Below, one piece after another: positions 8,542 through 15,958 of a stretch of DNA of 64,000 nt. The first letter of the stretch is position 1. Each line of letters starts with the position of its first letter. Location of the stretch: positions 162,038 through 226,037 of the forward strand of contig JAQTQX010000004.1 in assembly GCA_028712075.1 (NCBI GenBank). Direction: 5' to 3'. Source of the DNA: Desulfuromonadaceae bacterium (GTDB lineage Bacteria > Desulfobacterota > Desulfuromonadia > Geobacterales > Pseudopelobacteraceae). Both the position numbers and the translations under genes were made by a program. Below the pieces are notes generated by a model. It made no database searches, was not told the DNA's origin, and worked only from the letters and a program-made list of their open reading frames with translations.

Positions 8542-9582
8542 TTACGCAGCTTCCGCCAGTCGGTTGTCGGCAATGCTCGTCACACATCGCTCCAGACATT
8601 CCGGATCACCGCCGTTGATATCGTTTTTAAGATGCCACGCCACAGCCGGGCAGCCGCCATGACATTGATCGAAACGCGTACACTCCTCGCAGGAATGGAT
8701 GCGCAGGTTACGAAATGACGCGTAAATTTTCGATGTGTCCCAGATTTCCTGAAAGCTGCTGGCACGGAGATCGCCCGCTTCAAAGCGGTCACTCTGGAGA
8801 AAAGCGCAAGGATACATATGACCGGTCGGATTGACACAGCAGGTAAGCTTGGCCGCACCGCACAGATTGAGACCCAATCCCTGGCGTTCCTGTGTCGTCA
8901 GCGAGAAGAAACTGTCGCCGGTGCGTACGTCGCCGCTTTTGGCCAGCCAGTCGGAAAATGAAATCAACTGTTCAGGAGTCGGCCGGAGCGATTCCCAGTT
9001 ATCAGCTCCGCGCCCTGAAGGGCGGAAACGGCTGACGCGTAGCGATACGCCGAGAGAACGGGCCAGTTCGTGCATGGCCGGAATCTCATCGGCATTGTGA
9101 GTGGTAAGAACCGTATTGATGCTGGCAGGGATTGAAGTTGCGGCCAGAAGCTTGACCGCCTTTATCGCAGCGTCGTAGACTCCTGCCCCGCGAACAGCAT
9201 CACAGGTTTCCCTTTTTGCTCCGTCCAGGCTCACCTGAATTGCAACCAGACGGTTGGACGCAAGTCGCGAGACCAGTTCGGGAGTAATCAGCGTGCCGTT
9301 GGTGGAGATGCAGGTCATGATGCCATGTTTGTGGCAGGCGGCCAGGATCTGTTCGAAGTCCGGGCGGATAAATGGCTCACCGCCGCCAAAATTAACCTGG
9401 AAGACACCAGCCGTGTGCAACTGTTCAACAAGATCAAGCGCTTCGGCTGTGGAGAGCTCGTTTTTGGCCGGATCACCGGATGACGAGAGACAGTGGCTGC
9501 AGCGGAGGTTGCACGCTTGTGTGACTTCCCAAGTCAAGTTTACCGGGGAGCGCATCCCCATTTCGACATATTTATTGCTCAT
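8542..9582 (-). CDS. mftC: Mycofactocin radical SAM maturase MftC
   Basis: 346 aa. N-terminal NLTWEVTQACNLRCSHC carries the radical SAM C-x3-C-x2-C motif; NFGGGEPFIRPDF is the GGE SAM-binding motif; the C-terminal SPASM region has CGAAKLTCCVNPTGHMYPC and CEECTRFDQCHGGCP. MftC oxidatively decarboxylates the C-terminal Tyr of MftA and cross-links it to the preceding Val. Immediately downstream of mftB (11-nt overlap), which fits the conserved mftA-B-C order. The start ATGAGC overlaps the mftB stop. Confidence 0.96.
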   Translation of the reverse strand: MSNKYVEMGMRSPVNLTWEVTQACNLRCSHCLSSSGDPAKNELSTAEALDLVEQLHTAGVFQVNFGGGEPFIRPDFEQILAACHKHGIMTCISTNGTLITPELVSRLASNRLVAIQVSLDGAKRETCDAVRGAGVYDAAIKAVKLLAATSIPASINTVLTTHNADEIPAMHELARSLGVSLRVSRFRPSGRGADNWESLRPTPEQLISFSDWLAKSGDVRTGDSFFSLTTQERQGLGLNLCGAAKLTCCVNPTGHMYPCAFLQSDRFEAGDLRASSFQEIWDTSKIYASFRNLRIHSCEECTRFDQCHGGCPAVAWHLKNDINGGDPECLERCVTSIADNRLAEAA

Positions 9583-9820
9583 GGAGAAATCCTTTTTCCA
9601 GGAGTTGAGTTACGAATTTTTGTAAGGCTTTCTTCTCGGATTCAGACGTACCAGCGGGAAATTCATCTCTTCTGCGTACCGTTCCAAAGTAATCGGCTGG
9701 AAGAAGAGTGCCAGTTGCAGCGAAGAGGAGGCGCGGTCCCTTGCAGTCATAAAACAGGAGACCGAACCTCTCTTGCCGCGTGCGACAGGATGGATGCAGC
9801 TTAATCCCTGCCGCAGCCAT
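9572..9820 (-). CDS. mftB: Mycofactocin peptide chaperone MftB
   Basis: 82 aa from the ATG at 9818-9820 (MAAAGIKLHPSCRTRQERFGLLF...), which fits the short PqqD-like RRE chaperone family: RxRxERFGLLFYD and a C-terminal helix LQKFVTQLLEKGFL. It binds the MftA leader and presents it to MftC. A longer reading from 9895 would run through mftA in another frame and is rejected. Start is one base after the mftA stop; end overlaps mftC by 11 nt. Confidence 0.92.
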   Translation of the reverse strand: MAAAGIKLHPSCRTRQERFGLLFYDCKGPRLLFAATGTLLPADYFGTVRRRDEFPAGTSESEKKALQKFVTQLLEKGFLHEQ

Positions 9821-9821
9821 C

Positions 9822-9929
9822 TTAGTAAACCCCGCAGATGCCATCGATTGCGAGTTCCTCGATCTGAATCTCCTCAAGGATACGCGGTTCTTCACTACAT
9901 GTTACTTCCGTCAGATTTTCTACTTCCAT
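9822..9929 (-). CDS. mftA: Mycofactocin precursor peptide MftA
   Basis: Translated by hand from the minus strand: 35 aa, MEVENLTEVTCSEEP then RILEEIQIEELAIDGICGVY. The C-terminal IDG-x-CGVY is the signature of MftA; the last two residues Val-Tyr become the mycofactocin core. AGGAG sits 6 nt before the ATG. The stop is followed after one base by mftB. An extra Cys at position 11 is seen in the leader. Too short for usual gene finders, but the identity is clear from sequence and position. Confidence 0.96.
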   Translation of the reverse strand: MEVENLTEVTCSEEPRILEEIQIEELAIDGICGVY

Positions 9930-9960
9930 GTCATTCTCCTTTCGTTCGCTTGTTACATCG

Positions 9961-9994
9961 ATAAAAGATGCACATTGGTATGTGCATCTTTTAT
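9961..9994. promoter_or_regulatory. Perfect 15-bp inverted repeat at the mftA transcription start
   Basis: ATAAAAGATGCACAT (9961-9975) and its exact reverse complement (9980-9994) are separated by 4 nt. It abuts the -12 element of the sigma-54 promoter, so the expected start (about 9984) lies inside it. Either an operator for a repressor or a 5' leader hairpin; AT-rich outer ends also allow a terminator of transcription coming from upstream. The nearby RHH protein (10279-10443) is a candidate binder (inference). Confidence 0.65.
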
Positions 9995-10011
9995 TGCAAC
10001 CGTAATGCCAA
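9994..10011 (-). promoter_or_regulatory. Sigma-54 promoter of the mycofactocin operon
   Basis: Minus-strand TTGGCATTACGGTTGCAA matches the -24/-12 consensus (TTGGCAC-N5-TTGCA) with exact GG-N10-GC spacing. It lies about 65 nt upstream of the mftA start codon. It implies that mftABC and the electron-transfer genes are activated by an enhancer-binding protein. The rest of 10012-10278 shows no credible gene. Confidence 0.8.
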
Positions 10012-10278
10012 CAAATACAAGGTCAATTTATTTAACAATTACAGCGGGTTTATGCGCACGACACCACCAGCAGCAGCATGTTTGGGGAGAAATTGGACCT
10101 TGGGAGTTGTGTTGATTAATCCATACGGCCAGCAGTGTGTAGCAAATAGCAACAGTGGGGATATTATCTACATAATGATAAACATGTGTTCTGAAATACA
10201 GGGGGGTATCGTGGTATTACTCGGAAGTATAGCGTCAAAATATCTGCGGAAGCTCCCGCTGGTTGGATGTCGTTAGCT

Positions 10279-10443
10279 TCATTGTCTTTGCATGGGTTTC
10301 AATAACAGATACATTGCCTCGTTCATAAGCATTGACGTGCTTTTCTGAGTATGGCGCTTCATTTCATCCAATTGTGCCTTCTGTTCGTCAGTAACCCGTA
10401 TAGATAGAATATTATATTTTGGGTTGTCTTTATATTTTCCCAT
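10279..10443 (-). CDS. Small ribbon-helix-helix DNA-binding protein
   Basis: 54 aa found by hand translation from ATG 10441-10443 to TGA 10279-10281: MGKYKDNPKY then NILSIRVTDEQKAQLDEMKR, HTQKSTSMLMNEAMYLLLKP. The pattern beta-strand ISIRVTDEQ, helix A, turn KSTS, helix B is the CopG/Arc RHH fold. GGAG lies about 10 nt upstream. It is between the IclR gene and mftA, all minus strand, so it may be co-transcribed with IclR and could act on the palindrome in front of mftA (inference). Confidence 0.75.
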   Translation of the reverse strand: MGKYKDNPKYNILSIRVTDEQKAQLDEMKRHTQKSTSMLMNEAMYLLLKPMQRQ

Positions 10444-10492
10444 TGAACCACTCTCCTGATCAATTTTAGTACGTTCTTAAGATGCTATATTC

Positions 10493-11353
10493 TTAATGTA
10501 ATGCGACTGATGGCTTCCTGATTACAGCTCTGCCGGTTCGTCGACTTTTCGTATTCTGTAGCGGAGTTGCAAAATTTTCCGGCTGTTTCCGGGGTCGCCC
10601 CAAACTGTCGGAAAATTGTGTTGCTTCACTTTGTAGCAACAAGATCAAATCATTAACAAGAAGTCCGCCTGCGAGACGCATTGCTGGCCCTGAAATGCAT
10701 AGCGATCCAACAATGGCGCCGTTACCGCCAAAGACCGGAGCGGCAATCTCCATGACCCCGATATCATGTTCCTGGTCCTCGATGGCATAGCCCTGTTGAA
10801 CTATTTTGTTCAGTTCACTCCGCAGCGTTTCAGAGTCGGTAATTGTATGTGGAGTAAAACGTTTCAGTTCCATGTCATGTATCAGAAGATTCATTTCTTC
10901 CTGCCCCAGAAAGGCCAAGTGTACCTTGCCTGCAGCGGTGGCATGCAATGGCAGACTACTGCCGATTCGGTGGGCTGCCCGCACCGGGAGATCTGATTCG
11001 ACGCCATCAAGATAATAGGAGTGAAATTCTTTCTTGACTGATAAATAACAATTTTCGCGGCAGAGTATTTTCAGTTTGTGCAGGATAGGGCGCGCCTGGC
11101 TGATAATATCGTTCTGCCTGGTGGCGGCCATCCCAAGTAGACTGGTTTTCATACCGAGGCGGTACTTTCCTGTTAAATCGTTTATTTCCAGGTAATTACG
11201 TGCCTTCAATGTAGCGATAAGCCGAAAGACATTGTTCTTTTGCAGTTTAAGCCGTGAGCTCAAATCAGTTAATCCGAGTTCCATATCGATTTCAACAAAC
11301 TGTTCCAGTACGTCGAGGGCACGTGTAACTGTCTGAATATTGTAATTGGTCAT
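10493..11353 (-). CDS. IclR-family transcriptional regulator
   Basis: 286 aa from ATG 11353, chosen because AAAGGA lies upstream and the product then begins MTNYNIQTVTRALDVLEQF like typical IclR proteins; an upstream start (11398) adds 15 residues. N-terminal winged HTH (GLTDLSSRLKLQKNNVFRLIATL) and C-terminal ligand-binding domain (LPLHATAAGKVHLAFL, YAIEDQEHDIGVMEIAAPVFG). IclR proteins sense small organic molecules. Position upstream of the mft operon suggests local control (inference). The C-terminus has a basic low-conservation tail. Confidence 0.9.
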   Translation of the reverse strand: MTNYNIQTVTRALDVLEQFVEIDMELGLTDLSSRLKLQKNNVFRLIATLKARNYLEINDLTGKYRLGMKTSLLGMAATRQNDIISQARPILHKLKILCRENCYLSVKKEFHSYYLDGVESDLPVRAAHRIGSSLPLHATAAGKVHLAFLGQEEMNLLIHDMELKRFTPHTITDSETLRSELNKIVQQGYAIEDQEHDIGVMEIAAPVFGGNGAIVGSLCISGPAMRLAGGLLVNDLILLLQSEATQFSDSLGRPRKQPENFATPLQNTKSRRTGRAVIRKPSVALH

Positions 11354-11549
11354 GTCTGCTATCCTTTCTGATGTGAATCGATGTGCCTTATGTATCATGC
11401 CTATAAAACATGGCTTGACTATTAATTAGCAAAAAACGCGCCAACACTGTAACATACCGTTTTTGTACATTTTACCCTGATATTTATGAAGTGATGATGA
11501 GCAGGATGGGAGAAACTGCAGCGGTAAATAAAACAGGGTGTGGTAGTTT

Positions 11550-12413
11550 TCAACAGTGGCAAAACGTATCAATAATCCTGCGGGCAATGCTGCGTGTGGG
11601 GGGAAGAGTTGGTAAACCTGAAATAGGGAACCAGCGGGCGTCTTCGAGTTCAGCATGATCTACAACAAGATCACCATTAGCGTATCTGGCGACAAAACCG
11701 GCCATGAGCTGGGAAGGGAAAGGCCAGCTCTGGCTTCCCACATAAGTGATATCGGTAATGTCTATTCCGGTTTCTTCTTTAACCTCGCGGGCCGCACAAT
11801 CCTCCAGTGACTCGCCAAAATTTAGAAAACCGGCTGCCAGACTATATCGACCGGTTGGCCATGCTGCATTTCTGACCAGTAACACCTCATCATCACGCCT
11901 GACAAACACTATCGCACATGGAGAAATTCTTGGAAAATGCTTGGCATTACAAACAGAGCAGGACCTGCCCCATTCACGCGCGAAAGGGAGGGTAGGACCA
12001 CCACAAACGGAGCAGAAGCCACTCTGGTGTTCCCAATAAAGAATTTGTTTAGCGATACCGCCAATACCGAGGATGGCGTTGTCTATGGTTTGTATCGCTG
12101 TATTAAGTGCCTCGACCATAAACGGTTCTTTGACGATACTGCGTACGTCTGCTGTAAAGATGCGCAGTGGCCGCCCGCGCCACAAGCCGATAGTAAGTGG
12201 GGCGTCAGGCACATCAAGCCAGTCGGGAAGATCTCCAAAGGGGAGAGTTGGCAGAGCTTCTCCGGATAGCAGAATCATCTTATTGCCCTGAATGATGACC
12301 CAGTATCCTGGTTCATGCGAAGTTGGCGAATAATATGGTACTCCAGGAACAAACATATCCCGTATGAAGATGTTATTAAAGGGAATATTTATGAGGTCGG
12401 GGTAGCTGGACAC
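11550..12413 (-). CDS. nudC: NADH pyrophosphatase / deNADding enzyme NudC
   Basis: 287 aa, GTG start with AAAGGAG upstream. Central zinc ribbon C-x2-C...C-x2-C (CSVCGG, CSVCNA), then a Nudix box GFLNFGESLEDCAAREVKEETGI and the NudC-specific SQSWPFPSQLM motif. It hydrolyses NAD(H) to NMN(H) and AMP and can remove NAD caps from RNA. It stands alone between the IclR gene and the kinase gene. A link to redox-cofactor turnover is possible but not shown. Confidence 0.93.
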   Translation of the reverse strand: MSSYPDLINIPFNNIFIRDMFVPGVPYYSPTSHEPGYWVIIQGNKMILLSGEALPTLPFGDLPDWLDVPDAPLTIGLWRGRPLRIFTADVRSIVKEPFMVEALNTAIQTIDNAILGIGGIAKQILYWEHQSGFCSVCGGPTLPFAREWGRSCSVCNAKHFPRISPCAIVFVRRDDEVLLVRNAAWPTGRYSLAAGFLNFGESLEDCAAREVKEETGIDITDITYVGSQSWPFPSQLMAGFVARYANGDLVVDHAELEDARWFPISGLPTLPPTRSIARRIIDTFCHC

Positions 12414-12474
12414 CTTATTGGTACTCCTTTGAACTATCCTTTACTACTTTTGAAATTACCCGCTTAATACATGT

Positions 12475-14478
12475 CTATCTTTGATCCGCCTGTTCCCGGC
12501 AGACGGGAAGCATAACAGTAAATTTCGACCCTTTGCCCACAAAACTTTCCACTTTGATCTCACCCCCATGTCTTTTGACAATGTTGTACGTCAACGCCAG
12601 ACCGAGGCCGACACCTTCACCGACCTCCTTGGTGGTGAAGAACGGGTCCCATATCCGGTCGATCAGATCATGTTCTATTCCGCAGCCAGTATCTTGTATC
12701 TGAATATATATAGACCGGTTTTCCCCATTGTAGGTGGTCGATAACTCGACCACACCCCCATCCTTGATCGCATGACAGGCGTTAATCAACAGATTCATGA
12801 ATACCTGACGCAGACCAGATGGGTCACCGATGATGACAGGGACATTTTCCTTGAGATCGACAGTGATTTTCATCTCGTGATATCTCGGCTGATGCTTCAG
12901 TAGTTCAAGGATTTCCAGCAGAAGCCCGTTAAGATTCACTGTGCCAAGCACACCATCCGATTTTCTGCCGAAGTTAAGCAAATTGCTGATAATTCCCTTG
13001 CAGTGGTGCGCTTCGCGAACGATGACTTCAAGGTATTTTGGAAAAACATTCAGTCTGATGTCAGTACCCAGTGAAGGTTCATCTCGAAAGCGGCGCAGGA
13101 GAGCCTCTGCATACCCGGCGACCGAGGTGAGCGGATTATTGATCTCATGCGCAATTCCGGTGGCGAGCACACCGATGCTCGACATTTTCTCGGTTTGTAT
13201 CAGTTGCATTTCCTGTAGCCGTTTCAGTGTTACATCACGCATGAATACGAGTGCCCTGGTCTTCTCCCCCAACTCATCCCGTATCGGATTTGCCGTAATG
13301 TCTATGTAACGGGTATTGTGCCCTTCCCGTTCGGAAATCATGGAAGTCTCAACCCGCTCGCCGCCGAGAGCCAGTTCGACCGGACAATTGTGTGGCGAAA
13401 GGGCCCGCTCCGGATGAAAAACCTCCCGGCATCCTCCTCCAGCCAGGACTTCAGGTGGAAAAAATTGCGGGCAAACGTGATTAAGATGCTGTATCTTGCC
13501 ATCATGGTCAAAGACGATGACTCCATCGTTGACCGAATCAAAAATCGCCTGCAGCTCGTTTTTTTTGTTTCGCAGCCTGACCTCGTGTTGTTTGCGTTCG
13601 GTTATGTCCTGCGTCGTACCGTACAGCTTCACAACCTGCCGGGCGATATTAACGGACGGTTCTACGATAGAATAGACCCATTTGGAGGTGCCGTCCTTCA
13701 GCAGCAGACGATGCTCGACCTCATAGTTTGCACCCTGTTCAGCACCTTGCCGGAGACGGGCCATGACGGACTCGCGATCTTCCGGATGGATCAGACTTGC
13801 CAGAATATCAGGGGTAGCCTCATCGCGGCTGATATTCATAATGCGAAGCAGTTCGTCCGAAACACGTAATACACCAGTCAAGGGATCCGAGCGCCATGAT
13901 CCCACATGGGACATCGATTGCGCCTTGGCTAGGTTATATTCGCTTTCCCGAACGTACTCCTCCCATCGTTTACGTTCCGTAATATCCACCATAGCAGCAT
14001 GGCATTCGTCACCAGACTCTGCGGCCATCGCCTCTATTCGTACATGAAGTGGCGGCCAGTCTCCCGGTGAGAGTTTCACTCTGCAGGTCATTTTGTCGCA
14101 TCCCTGAAAGACCACCCTCAGAAAATCAACGAAAATTGAATGATCTTCGTCAGCGACAAAATCATCGAAGCGCAGGTTGGTCAATGTCGTACGAACACTA
14201 CCCAGCATGTTGGCGCCGGTCAGGTTGACAGACCTGATGCTACCGTCACGATCAAAAGTAAAATAACCAACTGGAGCAAAGTTATACAGCAGGGCGTATT
14301 TATCCCGTGATGTTTCCAGTTCCGCGTTGGCCCGGCGCAGATCTTCAACCTGTTGTTCCAATTCATGCTGGAGTATCCGTAATTTTTGAAGTTGTTTGGT
14401 CACATTCATTGTCGTGCCGGGAGAAGAAGCGTCTGCCACGCCGCTGGCGGGTTGATTTTCAACACGATGTTTATTCAT
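12475..14478 (-). CDS. Multi-PAS sensor histidine kinase
   Basis: 667 aa from ATG 14478, which overlaps the GldA-like stop (ATGAATAA); a TTG start at 14538 is possible. Coiled coil (about 30-60), PAS1 (YNFAPVGYFTFDRDGS), PAS2 with PAC (VSDELLRIMNISRDEATPD), a third Cys-rich PAS (HVCPQFFP, CREVFHPE, HNCPVE), HisKA with phospho-acceptor GIAHEINNPLTSVAGYAEALL, and HATPase (DTGCGIEHDLIDRIWDPFFTTK, GLGLALTYNIVKRHGG). No transmembrane segment, so cytoplasmic sensing. Its C-terminal 390 residues are a close paralogue of the kinase at 24609-25829. No response regulator is adjacent; it may act on the NtrC-type regulator at 23239. Confidence 0.9.
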   Translation of the reverse strand: MNKHRVENQPASGVADASSPGTTMNVTKQLQKLRILQHELEQQVEDLRRANAELETSRDKYALLYNFAPVGYFTFDRDGSIRSVNLTGANMLGSVRTTLTNLRFDDFVADEDHSIFVDFLRVVFQGCDKMTCRVKLSPGDWPPLHVRIEAMAAESGDECHAAMVDITERKRWEEYVRESEYNLAKAQSMSHVGSWRSDPLTGVLRVSDELLRIMNISRDEATPDILASLIHPEDRESVMARLRQGAEQGANYEVEHRLLLKDGTSKWVYSIVEPSVNIARQVVKLYGTTQDITERKQHEVRLRNKKNELQAIFDSVNDGVIVFDHDGKIQHLNHVCPQFFPPEVLAGGGCREVFHPERALSPHNCPVELALGGERVETSMISEREGHNTRYIDITANPIRDELGEKTRALVFMRDVTLKRLQEMQLIQTEKMSSIGVLATGIAHEINNPLTSVAGYAEALLRRFRDEPSLGTDIRLNVFPKYLEVIVREAHHCKGIISNLLNFGRKSDGVLGTVNLNGLLLEILELLKHQPRYHEMKITVDLKENVPVIIGDPSGLRQVFMNLLINACHAIKDGGVVELSTTYNGENRSIYIQIQDTGCGIEHDLIDRIWDPFFTTKEVGEGVGLGLALTYNIVKRHGGEIKVESFVGKGSKFTVMLPVCREQADQR

Positions 14479-15586
14479 CAGCGGAGTGCCTTTTGTAAGA
14501 CTTTCCGAGAGCATCAGCGGTCCAGATTGCTGCTTCAACCATATCTGCTGAAACAGTAAACCAGGTAGAATGGATGGTTTCTCCTCCTACGACAGCAGCC
14601 TCCGCAACCTGTCGGATGCTTTCCGGGGTCGGGTTGATTATATCAAGGTCTTCAAGACAAAGCGGCAGTCCAACGCTGGAGCAGAAATCCTGAACTTCTT
14701 TGATTGCGCTGGAAGGACGACCTTCCAATACCTGTTGGGCGAGTACCCCGAAGGCCACTTTTTCACCATGAAGTTTTTGCTGTGCAGTTTTCAGTATCGT
14801 TAAACCGTTATGAATCGAGTGTGCTCCGGCATGACCGCCATTTTCCGAACTCAACCCGCTTAACAGTGTATTCGCCTCAACAATCGACTCAACTGCCGGT
14901 GTAACAACATTCCGTTCAACAGCCAGTTTTGCTTGAAAACCGGATTCACGCAATGTCTCATAGCAGAGCCGTGCCAGTGACCTGGTTGCCAAAGTGGATT
15001 GGGATCCCCCGGTGAGTGGATTCGGCTTGCCGCTTCTGAAACAGGTATCGGATTCCCAAAAGGTTGCAAGCGCATCTCCCATTCCTGCCACAAGGAATTT
15101 TACCGGTGACCGGGCCACCAGATTTGTATCAACCAGAACGCATTCCGGATTTTTTCGCAACAACAGGTAGCGATCAAAGACGCCATCCTCGCTATACAGA
15201 ACCGAGAGGGCTGAGCATGGTGCATCGGTTGAAATGACGGTCGGTACGACAATCACCGGCAGTTTCATCTCATGCGACACCGCCTTGCCGGCATCTATTG
15301 CCGCGCCCCCCCCAAGAGCTATGATGATATCTGCCCTGTAAGCAGCTCCAATCCCCGTAAGCCGCCTGATCTCCTGCTGGGTTGATACACCCTGAAAACA
15401 TTCCTGGTGGCAGGTGATCCCTTTTTCAGCACAGCTTGCAAGAATGTCAGCGCCGCACAAAGACAACGCGGTTTTTCCGCCGATAACCAGGGCACATGAT
15501 CCTATTCGGGACGTGTGCAGACCGATTTCCTTGATGGCGCCAGCCCCCTGGACGTAGCAACCTGGTGCAAACAGCATCCGGCTCAT
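14471..15586 (-). CDS. Glycerol dehydrogenase-like iron/zinc alcohol dehydrogenase
   Basis: 371 aa of the GldA branch: MLFAPGCYVQGAGAIKEIG, NAD-binding ALGGGAAIDAGKAV, metal ligands in GMGDALATFWES and GGHAGAHSIHNGL. GldA-type enzymes oxidise glycerol or other polyols with NAD and bind Zn. GGAG lies upstream of the ATG. It is downstream of the MoxR/CoxE pair and the small Cys-rich protein, an unusual context for a GldA, so the substrate is uncertain. Confidence 0.85.
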   Translation of the reverse strand: MSRMLFAPGCYVQGAGAIKEIGLHTSRIGSCALVIGGKTALSLCGADILASCAEKGITCHQECFQGVSTQQEIRRLTGIGAAYRADIIIALGGGAAIDAGKAVSHEMKLPVIVVPTVISTDAPCSALSVLYSEDGVFDRYLLLRKNPECVLVDTNLVARSPVKFLVAGMGDALATFWESDTCFRSGKPNPLTGGSQSTLATRSLARLCYETLRESGFQAKLAVERNVVTPAVESIVEANTLLSGLSSENGGHAGAHSIHNGLTILKTAQQKLHGEKVAFGVLAQQVLEGRPSSAIKEVQDFCSSVGLPLCLEDLDIINPTPESIRQVAEAAVVGGETIHSTWFTVSADMVEAAIWTADALGKSYKRHSADE

Positions 15587-15607
15587 GTTCTCTCCTTCAG
15601 CCTTTTC

Positions 15608-15919
15608 TCAGTACCCGCCACAGACGCCATCCGCGGGGACCACTTTGATGGCGATCTCCGGCTCCTTTGACACCTCGGCATCAGAACCATCGTGCGGCTT
15701 GCCGATATCTTCGTAGCCGACAGACCCGTGGCCACCTTCCACACTAGGCGCTGATTCTCCCAAATGAGCAGCGCACAGATATTCAGAACTGTTTGCCTTG
15801 GCACCGCATTTACTGCATTCAACCGTTGGGTTGTCCGAAAGGCTTTTTATGCAATCGTCAAGCCCCTGTCTTTTAAGTGCACACATATGTTTGGCGTGAT
15901 TTTCACTAGCGCAATTCAT
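15608..15919 (-). CDS. Small Cys-rich protein with a mycofactocin-precursor-like C-terminus
   Basis: 103 aa; ATG preceded by AAAGGAAAAG. N-terminal half has Cys at MNCASENHAKHMCALKRQG, DDC, and a C-x2-C pair (ECSKCGAKAN) plus CAAHLG, suggesting a small metal-binding domain. The acidic linker is followed by the C-terminus EIAIKVVPADGVCGGY, which matches the MftA tail (ELAIDGICGVY) at D-G-x-C-G-x-Y with Tyr last. Val before Tyr is replaced by Gly. I do not recognise the family. It lies between CoxE-like and GldA-like genes with gaps of 39 and 21 nt. It may be an alternative maturase substrate or a coincidental match; the C-terminus codons were checked directly. Confidence 0.8.
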   Translation of the reverse strand: MNCASENHAKHMCALKRQGLDDCIKSLSDNPTVECSKCGAKANSSEYLCAAHLGESAPSVEGGHGSVGYEDIGKPHDGSDAEVSKEPEIAIKVVPADGVCGGY

Positions 15920-15958
15920 TGACTTTTCCTTTTTATCGTAAAATTTATATGTACCCGG

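Noticed and set aside
9968..10276. 102-aa plus-strand open frame upstream of mftA
   Set aside because: It begins inside the perfect palindrome, overlaps the sigma-54 promoter, has no ribosome binding site and no domain-like composition.
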